Below are positions 43,885-54,877 of a stretch of DNA of 64,000 nucleotides, in pieces. Each line of letters opens with the position of its first letter. Positions within the stretch are counted from its first letter, which is position 1. This stretch comes from Prillingera fragicola (Eukaryota > Basidiomycota > Tremellomycetes > Trichosporonales > Trichosporonaceae). The notes beneath the pieces were generated by a model. It searched no databases. It had not been told where the DNA came from and saw only the letters and a program-made list of their open reading frames with translations. The DNA lies in assembly GCA_002335605.1 (NCBI GenBank), contig BEDY01000009.1, positions 310,001-374,000 of the forward strand. The letters are read 5' to 3'. Both the position numbers and the translations under genes were made by a program.

Positions 43885-46800
43885 CTACCACCACAAGTCT
43901 ACGGGAGCAGTGTCTCCCAACGGACCGGCGGAGTTGGTGTTGTTTCCAACGAGACGATTGTCCACTGCCTCTGGAAGGAAAAACTGCTCCAACCCCACAA
44001 ACGGAGCCATGTCGGATGCGCCTTGAGTCCCGCCGAGCGAGTGACCATCCAAGAAGCTGGTCTTGTCAGCAACAGCCAAAGATCAGAAAGTTTAAACCAC
44101 TTACAGAGGCAGCGGGTCTCCTTCGCTGACTTGCAGCCCTGAGCGCTCCAGATTCTCTTGGGCAAACATGAAGTCAAATTCGGAAATGTCTTGAACCGAC
44201 TGCGGCGAGTCGTCCGGGATCTGTGATGCCGCACTTAACAGCAGATTGCCTGGGGAGGCAGACGCTTGACCAGTGTTTGGTGTAGGATAGTATGCCGAGT
44301 TGACCAACGAAGAGGGCGAGAAAGCTGGTACAGCCGGACTCGGCGCAAGGGCAGCATTCATCGCGGTCATCGGCAACGGTGCCGATGTCTTGGTTGGCGA
44401 TGTTCCCCCGGATGTCACGGGAATGATTTTTGCTCGACGCGCGCGGCGCAGAATAAGACGCAATGACCTAGCATACCGGCCAGCTGGAACTGGAATGTCA
44501 GTTTGGACTGCTGGTCACAGCTTACCTTCAGAGAGGACGCTAGCCAGTTCTTCCACGTCCTTAGCGGTCTTCTTCAGGTTCAGCTCTTGTGGAAACAGCC
44601 TAGCTATGCGGATCAAGAATGAAGCAGCAAAGGCGGCGCACACATCTGAAACGGTGAGCACTCGAAGCAGAGACGTGGAGCTCACGTGTGTAGTGAACAG
44701 CGTAGCGGAGGCCGTTGCGGTAGTTTTCTCCCTTGAGGCAGATGTCCAAACAATGCTGGGCATTGCGCATTGCCCGAATGGCAAGCTGCCGTTTCTCCTC
44801 GGGCATCGACACAACGTCGGATGGCTCACGGACTCCACGCAACAGCTGGGAGTTGACAAAGAGCTCAGCATACTGCCTCTGAATGACCACTGCAGATGGT
44901 CAGCCCGGCCAATTTATGATGGTGTCATGCAGTTACTCACGCGACTCGCGGAAAAAGTCTCCCTTCCCTTTACCAAAGCGGTCGGCTGCACACGGTCAGA
45001 CGCTACCACCACCCCAAAAACTCACAGAGAACGCGATCCCAGTATCGCTCCCAAGAATCAAACTCCTGGTTCGCCTGCTTGAGTCGACGAAGTGTGTTTT
45101 GGTCGATGGGAAGATCAGGCGAGGCTGTGAGCTCAATATGCAGAGGAGCTGCAACGTCAGCAACAGCTTGCCAAGGTCACACATACCCCTCAAAGCTGTG
45201 AGTTCCACAGTGGAGATCAAGCGGGCATCCGAAGTAATAGAAAGCGGATGCTCGAGGAGACGACGGCACTGGTGAATCGACTCATCCTCGCGCAGAATTG
45301 CAGGACGACCCATGCCGTACGCCATCTGGTGTTCCATGAGGTACAGCTGTACAGGTCAGCATCGTGTTGATAGTAGAGACACTCACACAAAACCATACTC
45401 GGGAATGCACGACAAGAGGGCGCTCTTCCTCGAGCTCTTCAGGGGTCTTGCCCTTGCCCATGCCTCCGCGCAATAGCTTGATGAACGACTTGTTAATGCC
45501 CATGTCGAGCGCCATGCGAACAGCGTGACCGCCAGGAAGCCACCCGTGGTCGCTGAAAGCAGCCAGGATGCTCATTGCTTGAACTGCCTCAATTCTTGCC
45601 ACTGGGTTGAACATTGTTCCTTGGGCCACTCTTTGTGCGTGCTCTCGACACGCCATCTGAACATCGCTTATGGGACCTAACCGTCAGCCCCGCCAAGCAG
45701 ACTAAACATACCTCCTCCGTCGCGCACTCGTGCGCCGACCATCACAATTGTCGTGATGGAGAATGGTGACCGAATCTTGAGACTGCGGCTTTAGTTATTT
45801 CCCAGCTGGTAGACTCACGATTCCCAAGTGTCAAAGTAGGGGTCATAACACGGGATGAAGTTGCTTGAGCCAGAGTAGTAGCTGGTAGGTCAGTAAGAGT
45901 CACGTGGAAGTACTAACATTCCCATTAGTTCTCGGCCCTCCTCGTCCGAAACAATTCCCTCATCAACAACATCTGGGTAGGCGTGCACATGAGTCTTCTT
46001 GACCTTCGACTTGGACCTCGGCGGCGCCAAAGTCTGTGGCAGACCCTGTGCTTCCACAACAGCGGGCTGAGAGGAGCTAAAGCTTAACCGCGCCTTCTTC
46101 TGCCCCCTTTCGTCCACGGTCTCATCCTCGCCTGGACGCTTCGTGCCACCCAGAGCAGAAGCGTTGGCTGCGCGTTGGCTATTCTCCTCCCGGGCGCGCT
46201 CCACGGCTGCCTCCACCAGGCCAGCCATGTTGGACATGGCACCAAGCGGGTTGATAATGACGTCTGGAGCTAGAATGTCATCTGGGCCCTCCGACCCTGC
46301 ACGTGAAGGAGGAAGAGACATGTGGACAGCCTGAGCCCCGGGTTTGGCAAACGGTTGCCATTGTGGCGACGGCTGGGTTTGGTTCCCCCCCGCTGTGACT
46401 GGAGGAAATGGCCGACGAAAGTCACTGACGGCTCCCGGATGTCTGGGACTGTCAATGTGACCAGGCCCAAGAGTCGCGTTCGACGAGGCTGCGTACGGGT
46501 TGAATGTCGTTGCAGGGGACGTTCGCGCAAAGTTTGCTCCCTGTGTCGGTGGCGTACCGGCGGATGGCGAGTAGCGTGACTGCGCTGCTAGCGTGGCCAA
46601 TGGATTGAAGACTGGTTGCTGACTGTGTGGTGAGGTGCCCTGTGACGGGTGAATGTTGCTGAGAGAAGTGGTGCCGCCGTGTGAAAAGTCCGGCGTGGTG
46701 GACGAGTGGGCTGGAGTGTGACCCGAACCATTCGATGCAGCGCTGGAAGCCGACATGCCTGCCCGCAGTGTTTGTACCAGATCGCTCAATGTATTCTGGA

Positions 46801-47272
46801 TGCTCGTTACCTGGGTCTCTAGCGAGCGGATGCGGCTGCCGACGGTCAGCTTTGACAGCCCAGCGAACACGTCAACTTACTCTTCCCCAGCACCACCTTC
46901 AGCACCAGTGCGACCAGGCTTTTCCATGACACACTCAAGACCTCCATTACGACATCTTTTACACGGGGGATCTTCCGCACCAACGCAGCGCATCTTCATA
47001 CGCCTGCAGTTATTCTGTTGCGTTAGCAGGTTCGAAGCTCAGGCCATAGTTGGTCACTCACGCAAGCACCTGTGATCGTCAGCAAAAGCGTTTCCATAAA
47101 CGGTTCACGTACGGTTGACCCGATTGATCACTCCCTTTCTATCTGCCTTGTCTCCCTTCGAGTCTCCTTTGCCCTTGCCATCCGACTTGGACCCCGATGG
47201 TCCGGGCGAATATTCTTCCTGATCATGCTCGTCACCTCCTGGCGTATCCGAGAACTGCGAAAAAGACTGCAT
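43885..47272 (-). CDS. Zn2Cys6 transcription factor with fungal-specific TF domain, 14 exons
   Basis: Exons: 47272-47113, 47069-47062, 47014-46881, 46835-45918, 45881-45819, 45782-45712, 45676-45387, 45346-45187, 45148-45026, 44985-44941, 44889-44686, 44645-44526, 44483-44105 and 44056-43885; 2847 nt, 948 aa. The zinc cluster, RACNNCRRMKMRCVG...PPCKRCRNGGLECVMEK, is near 55-90. Its first cysteine lies on an 8-nt exon. A linker coiled coil (SRIRSLETQ-like, read as RIRSLETQVTSIQNTLSDLV) and about 280 disordered residues follow. The PF04082 region then has GIYYSGSSNFIPCYDPYFDT, ILAAFSDHGWLPGGHAVRMA, VWFCLYLMEHQMAYGMGRPA and IDQNTLRRLKQANQEFDSWE. The C-terminal 150 residues are Ser/Pro/acidic and may activate transcription. 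Target pathway unknown. It diverges from SMC1 across 882 bp. Confidence 0.9.
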
Positions 47273-48154
47273 GGCGAGCAGCAATCCCTAAACGGTGAAT
47301 AGAAATTGAGGATGGGGCAAGATGGTGTTACACAACAGCGTCCATACCGTTGCTGGTGCTGCGGTCGCTGAAAGTCGGTGGAACGAGAGCAGAGAAGGAG
47401 CGAGGGATCGATCGTCACGGCGTTCGTACCAGTACAACTAGTCCGTTGGGTGATCCTGATGGCCAGCTTCTGTATCAGAGTGCAATCAAGGAATCCGAGA
47501 TAATGGGGTATATGGATGTTGGATAGAAGCGGACCAAGTTGTATGGCAGACTGGACAGATGGGGGGTGCTGTCGAGTTTCTCAGGCACGGGGCAGACGAT
47601 TCATAGTACGGTAACCGGACCGGAGGTCCGATTCCGCCCTGTGCACCTGCCATTCCTGCAACTCTGTGTTGATGCTGCTTGCCCGCACGGGCAGCTGGTA
47701 ATACGAGCTCTACGGATCTGCGGCCTGGGGCTCATGCACAAGAGTAGATCCTCAGTGCCGCAGGATCGAGCAACTACGTATGTATTTGGGGCAGTTCCCC
47801 AGCGGACAATGTGGCATGGGCCACCCGTGTCATTCACTCCAGCCCGCGGCGCGAGATATTTATCAAAGCAATACTGCCCACGACTGCCCCCCCGCAACAA
47901 AGGACAGGTCTTTCCCAGGGCTGCTTGTTTCCTTGATGGTTGAGGGAGCGAGGCTTTCCGAACATGTACATGGAATTGCGGAACGTGCGGCGGGCCATGA
48001 GCCACCTGATGGCCACAGCCACGGACGGACTTGACCTGCTGTCCGCGTCAACCACTGTCATGACCAGTCGAAAATGCTTCCGTCATCTGGACTACTCCCG
48101 GACGCGACTCAGTTGACGCGACTTGCCACTTGCTTGTCATCAACACCCACCACC
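47273..48154. promoter_or_regulatory. Divergent promoter region between the Zn2Cys6 gene and SMC1
   Basis: 882 bp between two divergent starts. Short unrelated frames cover it on both strands without family landmarks. An ATG at 48074 is in frame with SMC1, but the start at 48155 fits the family N-terminus. No operator could be identified by eye. Confidence 0.5.
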
Positions 48155-51100
48155 ATGCCGCTCAAACGGCTCGAACTCGTCAACTTCAAGTCCTATAGGG
48201 GAACCCAGGTCGTTGACCTGGGGGACTCGCGCATGCAATGCATCATCGGACCCAACGGGTGAGCAAGATATTCTGCGCCGAGGCTAACAACAACAAAGCT
48301 CTGGCAAGTCCAACATTATGGACGCCATTTCATTTGTGCTGGGTGTCAAGTCGGCTCAGCTGCGCAGCACGCAGCTAAAGGATCTCATCTATCGAGGACG
48401 CAAGGCTGCAGAGGGTGCCAATGAGCTTTTGGGCCTTGATGTCGACGTTCCCGAGACGCAAGACGACGAAAGCCCAGATGCGCGAACAGCATCGGTCATG
48501 GCCGTTTACGACGACGAGGGCAAGGAATGGCGATTCAAGCGCACTATTTCGGGCAATGGAACCTCGAGCTACTACCTCAACAGCAAGGCAGTTACCTGGA
48601 ATGCACATAACCAGCAGCTCGAAAAGTTCAACATTCTTGTCAAGGCCAAGAACTTTCTCGTGTTCCAGGGTGACGTCGAGGGGGTGGCTAGCCAGGACAG
48701 CAAGGCGCTTGCCAGGCTTGTGGATCGTATTAGCGGGTAAGTATGGGATTGGGGATTGAGGATTAATGCTGAACTTTGCAGGTCTCTTGAACTCGCACCG
48801 GCTTATGAGGAGGCCAAGGCCGCCCAGGAGAAGGCGTCCGAAGCTGCCAATGCCAACCACTCCAAGAAGCGCAGCATCCTCACCGAGGCCAAGCTTTTCA
48901 AGGAACAGACGGCCGAGGTAAAGCAGTGGGAGAAACTCCGAGATGACAAGGTGCGTGCGTTGGCTGCTTGTCACTGACTCTTGCAGGATGCCATGGTGCA
49001 GCGTCACTTCCTGTGGCGACTCTACCACATCACACAGGAGATCAACGAGTCTACCCGGCAGGTGGAGGAGGCTACCGAGCAACTGCATGATTTGCGCAAC
49101 ACTGTTGATGCTAGCGAAACAACCCTTCGCGAGGTGCGCAAGGAGCACGCCAAGGCGCAGCTTGTGGTCAAGAAGCGCGAAGCTGGCGTCAAGAAGGCAG
49201 AGAAGGCCGTCGAGGACAAGGTAGGAGCCATCAATGAACGTATCTGATGAAGCAGAAACCCGAACTTGTCGCCATCGACACGCAGATTGCGCACTCTGAG
49301 AAGAAGGCAAAGAACAACGCCACCATCTTCGAGCGCGTTGAGAAGGACAGGCAGAGGCAGTCTGAAAGCCTTGCCACTCTTGAGACTGGTGCCGCTCTTA
49401 TCAAGACTCGCATGGATGAGGCAAAGGAGAAACAGAGGCAAAACAGCAAGGCCGCCGGGAAGGTGTTGTCCGACGCTGATCTGGCTGAATACCGCAAGCT
49501 GTAAGTACACTGCGTTGCACCTCTCCTGACAAGCAGCCGGGCCGAGGCGAACCTCAAGGCAGTCACCGAGCGCCAGCAACTCGAGAGTCTCAAGCGCGAG
49601 CAGAAGAGCCTCCGTGACGCTCTCTTGTCCATCGAGGACAAACTGCAGCAGGCACAGCGCAAGCGCACCAAGCTGAACAGCGATGTTGAGACTCTTGCCG
49701 AGCGTGAGGAAACCATGTCGGCCAAGGTGGAAGAGATGGAGGGCGAACGCAAGCGCATCAAGGCCCAGATTGATCAGGCCCAAGCCGAGAGGACTCGCAT
49801 CCACCTGCGCGAGACGGAGATCAACGAACGTCTGTATGACGTCTTGAACAAGATCGAGCAAGCTGGCGTGGACAAGCGCGAGTCGGAGCGTGAGGTTCGT
49901 CTAAAGGAAACGCTCGCTAGCCTCCGCCGCGTCTTCCCAGGTGTACATGGCCGCATCGTCGATCTCTGCAAGCCCACCGCCGGCAAATATGACACCGCGG
50001 TCATGACAGTTCTAGGCCGCAACATTGATGCCGTTGTCGTTGATCAGGAGAAGGTGGCAATTGACTGCATTGAGGTGAGCTTTACCAATTTGAAAAAGTT
50101 GCTCACCGATCCCAGTACATGCGGCAGCAGCGTGCAGGTCAGGCGACATTCATCCCGCTCGACACTATTCAGACCAAAGCAGTTCCGGAGAAACTGCGCA
50201 ACTTTGCGCGCGGGGCTCGTCTTGCTATTGACTGTATTGAATTTGATCCTGCTGTCGAGCGGGCAATGCAGCACGCGTGTGGCAACTCTATGATCTGCGA
50301 CACGACCGAGGTCGCCAAGTATGTGTGCTACGAGAAGCGCCAGGAGGTTAAGGGTAAGTCATCGATGCCGTACCATGCTGATCGTTACAGCTGTCACACT
50401 CGATGGAACAGTCATTCACAAGAGCGGTTTAATCACTGGTGGACGAGGCCAAGGCGCTCGCAAGTTCAACGACCGTGAAACGGATAACCTGAATCAGATG
50501 AAGGACAAGTTGGTGCAGCAGCTGAGCGAGCTCAACAAGTCCAAGCCCAAGGACAAGGCGGATGAGCAGAACATTCATCATCTGTCTCGACTGGAAGCAG
50601 AGTCTGCCACAGCCAAGGACGATCTGGTGAGTACGGTTATTTACATTTGCTAACAGCCAATAGAATGCCACGCGGCTTCGTCTCGACGGACTTCGCAAGG
50701 AGCTCAAAGCGGTGGAGAACGATATCAAGAAGATGACTCCAGACAAGGACAAGCGCGCTGCTGCGCTGTCAAAGGCAGAGAGCAAGACCAGTCTCCTCGC
50801 CGACACAGTCAACAAAGCAGACGACGCTGTCTTTGACGCGTTCTGCAAGCGCATCAAGGTTCCCCATATTCGCCAATACGAGGATGTTCAACTCAAGGTC
50901 GCCCGCGAAGAAAACGAGGCTTTGGAAGGGTTTGCGAACGAGAACGCTCGTGTCACTCATCAGTGCGTGCCTGAGCCACGGATAATGCTGACGGGTTCAG
51001 ACTCGAGTTTGAGAAGGCACAGCTCAAGAACACTGAGGAGCGCTTGGCCCAGCTGCAGTCGTTGGTCGACAAGGAGAAGCGAAACGTCAAAACGCTGCGC

Positions 51101-52366
51101 AAGAAAAAGGAGGAGGTCGAAGAGGAGATTGCGCAGCTCCAGGCCGAGATTGAGCGCCAGCAATCAAAGCTCGAAGATGCCTCCAACGAACTAGAGAAAA
51201 TGTCGGAGAAGGTCAGTGCCGCACGCGAGGCTCTCCGCAAGGACAATCGTTCGCTCGACCGTGCCCTCAAGGAGATATCGGGGTGGAACGACGACATTGA
51301 ACGCTCAGCGTCCGATCGCCACGCCATCTATCGCCGGTGCCGACTGGAGGACATTGACTTGCCATTGGTCTCGGGATCCCTCGCCAATGTTCCCATCGAG
51401 GATTCCGCGAAGGACCGAATGGACATTGACGAAGACTCGATGCGTCCTGCTCAGAACGATGACTTTGGCGTGGAGCCAGACTTTGAGATGCTCGAAGACG
51501 ACGACAAACAAGTGAGTTCATGTCATTCTTTAGCCACTGACGCCAGAATTCTGGCGACGAGGTCGGTCACGAGTTTGAATCTAAGATCGCCAAGATGAAG
51601 GCAGAAATCGAGCGAGTGGTGCCAAACATGAAGGCCATGGAAAGGCTAGCCGACGTTCAAACGGAGCTTGAGGCTGCCGAGATCGAGGCCGAGGACGCAC
51701 GAAAGGAAAGTAAGCGGGCACGAGACGAGTTCCTCGAACTCAAGAAGAAGCGTTGCGACTTGTTCAACAAGGCCTTCAACCACATGTCCAACTGCATCGA
51801 CAAGATCTACAAGGACCTCACCAAGAACAGCGTCATGCCGACAGGTGGAGTCGCCTTCCTCAGTCTGGAGGAGAACGACGAGCCTTACCTCGGCGGTGTC
51901 AAGTACAACGCCATGCCTCCCGGAAAGCGCTTTGTGGAGATCGAGCAGCTATCTGGTGGTGAGAAGACGATGGCCGCTCTGGCGCTCCTCTTCTCCATCC
52001 ACAGCTACCACCCGGCCCCATTCTTCGTCCTCGACGAGGTGGACGCGGCCTTGGACCCTACCAACGTTTCCAAGCTCGCCCGCTTTGTGCGTCAGCAGTC
52101 TGAGAGTGGTGTTCAGTTCTTGATCATCTCCCTCAAAAGCACACTGTGAGTAGCCAGTCCAATCAGTGGCGACTCTGCCGCAGCCGCAGCCGATGGCGTT
52201 GCTGGGCGTTGCTAACATCCCTGCAGGTACGAACATGCCGACAGTTTGGTGGGCGTTTATCGTGAGCAAGAGGAGAACTCGTCGCGCACTCTCACTCTGG
52301 ATCTGACCAAGGTGAGTAGAATAGCAAGCCATTGAATAAAGCTGACATTGTGCGCAGTATGAGTAG
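48155..52366 (+). CDS. SMC1: Cohesin subunit SMC1
   Basis: Thirteen exons: 48155-48258, 48299-48736, 48782-48950, 48987-49220, 49253-49500, 49537-50074, 50116-50353, 50391-50626, 50664-50962, 51001-51511, 51547-52145, 52227-52311 and 52358-52366; 3708 nt, 1235 aa, normal for SMC1. It is a chromosomal ATPase that forms the cohesin ring with SMC3 and a kleisin. The N-terminus reads MPLKRLELVNFKSYRGTQVV. Walker A IIGPNGSGKSNIMDAISF (32-39) is cut by intron 1 between the two Gly of GPNG|SGKS. RSTQLKDLIYRGRK is SMC1-specific. Long coiled coils flank a hinge (YMRQQRAGQATFIPLD...ITGGRGQGARKFND). The signature motif is EQLSGGEKTMAALALLFSIH and Walker B FFVLDEVDAALDPTN, then YEHADSLVGVYREQEENSSR. The last exon is 9 nt (Tyr-Glu-stop). 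Confidence 0.96.
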
Positions 52367-52751
52367 GACGCAGGACGCTGCAGGCGAGATGTAATATATA
52401 TACATCATTAAGGAATTGAAGAGCTTGTACACATGTTATGCGATAAACCTGACGGTCACATTCTTCCTTTAGGACCTTAAGGGTTCAAGGGAAGATGCCG
52501 GCGGTTGTCTGTGCGTGCCCCCCATTTAAGCCCACGGTCAATGAGCGTCCTGTGACGTCGCCCCCACCCACCCGGTGTAGGCTCGGCCCATTTGGATCCC
52601 ACTACCCCAGGCCCCCTCTTCATCATTCTGCTCATTACTCTACGGTCAGCAACACACTTGCTTTCCCCTTTACGCTGTCTCTATCGACTGGCTATTTCTA
52701 TATTCTACCGCGCTCGACCTGCTTCATTTTACCTCATTGCGCTCGCCCGCC
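52367..52751 (+). promoter_or_regulatory. SMC1 3' UTR and hexokinase promoter
   Basis: 385 bp between two plus-strand genes. The left part has ATATATATACAT and AT-rich DNA suitable for SMC1 3'-end formation. From about 52,600 to 52,745 it is very pyrimidine-rich (CTTTCCCCTTTACGCTGTCT and similar), typical of a highly expressed fungal gene leader, here hexokinase. Confidence 0.55.
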
Positions 52752-54652
52752 ATGAAACACCCCGCCGACAACCTCACCGGCCTGCCCGACCTCTGCAAGC
52801 AAATTGAGCCCTACTTTCTGCTTTCCGATGACTCGCTCAAGAAGATTGTCGACTACTTTTGCGAGGAAATGGCAGAGGGCCTGAGCGGCTATGGCAAGGA
52901 TGTCGCCATGGTTCCCAGTTTCGTTCCCGACGTACCCGATGGCTCGGAGACGGGGTAAGTGCTTGGCAGTCGATGGGAAACGCCGGTGGTTTGTGAAGCA
53001 GAAGTGTGTGGTGGTCGTGTGCAGGCAAGTCTACATGCTTGAGCACAACCCGCATAGTTCATCCGCCATGTCGGCGCCACTGCGTGCAGTGCTCTACTGT
53101 CTCATGTCCGTGCCCGTACTGCTTGCTGACGTAGGCAGCACCTTCCTTGCTCTCGATCTTGGAGGAACCAACCTGCGAGTGTGCGAGGTCAAGCTCAACA
53201 GCGACAACAAGTTTGAGATGAAGCAGCAAAAGTACAAGGTGTCTGATGAGCTCAAGGAGGGTCAGGCCAAGACTCTTTTCGGTGAGTGGACGACGCACCA
53301 GCGGTTGAGTGCCAGCTACGACCTCTTTGTCATGAGCGGCTGCTGCTATGTATTGCTAGGGCCCAGCTGATCGTGTGCAGACTACATTGCGGACTCGGTG
53401 GACGCCTTCTTGACCGAAATTGGTTCCGACATGACCTCCGCGGACGACAACGAGCCGGTCCATCTTGGTTTCACCTTTAGGTAGGTCGCGTGCGCTGGCA
53501 TCGTACTGACTGTGCAGTTTCCCCGTCGAGCAGACTGCTATTGATGCAGGCAAGCTCTTGACCTGGACCAAGGGATTCGCCGCCAAGAACGCAAAGGGAC
53601 ACGATGTTGTCAAGCTCCTTCAGGATGCGTTTGACCGCAAGCACATTCACGTCAAGTGCAGTGCCCTTGTCAATGACGTGAGCAGGTTTTGCGTCGAAGC
53701 ACGAAGTTGCAACTAACTGGGCACAGACGGTCGGAACCCTGCTTTCCCGGTCATACCAGCACGGGCCTGCCCTCATCGGCGCCATCTTTGGCACTGGTAC
53801 AAATGGCGCCTACATTGACCGTACCAGCACGATCACGAAGCTTGGCGAGAAAAAGATCAAGGAGCTCGAGGCTGGAGGCGTGGCTGCAGGAGAGTACATG
53901 GTTATCAACACTGAGTGGGGAGCATTTGACAACAGGGTACGTGGCTGAGAAGCTACCCATTGCGGGACTGACAATGTAGCGTCGTTGCTTGCCCGTGTCG
54001 ATCTTTGACAACAAACTCGACCGCGAGTCGATCAACCCGTGAGTTTTATCCTGCCAGCAAGTTGCTCGGCTGACCCAACAGTCGTAAGCAGGCATTCGAG
54101 AAGATGGTATCTGGCATGTACCTGGGCGAGATTACTCGCAACATCTTGTTGCACCTTGTCGACTCTTCGGTGCTCTTCGACGGACACGCCTCGGAGGTGC
54201 TCAACACGCATTATGGATTCGACACTGTCTTTGTCTCAAAGGTTGAGGGAGCAAAGGATGACGCAGAAGTCCGCAAGGCAATCTCGTCGATCCTCAAGGT
54301 CAAGGACGAGCATGTCAAGGACGAGGACCTCAAGCTTGTCCGCTGGGCGGTCCACATTGTTGCCCACCGCGCAGCCTATCTTGCTGCCACTGCCATCGCC
54401 GCAGTCGTTCGCCACACGGCGCCCAACCGCCGCCCGAACGACGAGAAGACCATTGACGTCGGCGTTGACGGCAGCGTCGCCGAGTTCTTGCCCAACTTTG
54501 AGGAGCGTGTGCGCGAGGCGTTGAAGGTTGTCCTCGGCCCAGAGGAGGAGAAGAAGATTACCATTGGCCTCGCCAAGGACGGTTCCGGCGTCGGCGCTGC
54601 TCTTACTGCTCTCACCGCCAAGAAGGCGGACGAGCGTCGAGCCAACAAGTAA
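52752..54652 (+). CDS. Hexokinase
   Basis: Seven exons: 52752-52954, 53139-53281, 53381-53480, 53518-53677, 53727-53936, 53980-54038 and 54082-54652; 1446 nt, 481 aa, the usual fungal length. It phosphorylates glucose and fructose with ATP as the first step of glycolysis in the cytosol. ATP-binding phosphate-1 motif: FLALDLGGTNLRVCEV (near 74). Sugar-binding segment: LGFTFSFPVEQTAIDAGKLL then TWTKGF. Catalytic Asp in ALVNDTVGTLLSRSY. Further motifs are GAIFGTGTNGAYID, VINTEWGAFDN, FEKMVSGMYLGEITRNILLH and the adenosine motif IGLAKDGSGVGAALTALTAK. Residues 1-67 form the small N-terminal helix region (LCKQIEPYFLLSDDSLKKIV). The sequence does not show whether it is a regulatory (Hxk2-like) or plain hexokinase. 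It is followed by a convergent transcription factor gene 225 bp away. Confidence 0.95.
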
Positions 54653-54877
54653 TGCGCCGCGCCAAAGCGAGCAAAACGCGCGTTCTCGCCCAGAGATCTG
54701 GGTATAGCATCTATGGACCATGAGCGAGCAGCAAAAACATGTTGTCGAGGAGAAGGGGAAGGGGGAGAATATAGGCATGCAGATGTACAGAAGCGGATTT
54801 CATACAATAGCGTCTCTGGCAGCGGCTGATGTGATTTAGTCCACGCGCTTTACCGTATGATCAAGTCTCTCCTGTAT

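Noticed and set aside
48375..49310. Long minus-strand frame (311 codons) opposite SMC1
   Set aside because: Shadow of SMC1 exons, which are beyond doubt; it also runs across SMC1 introns.
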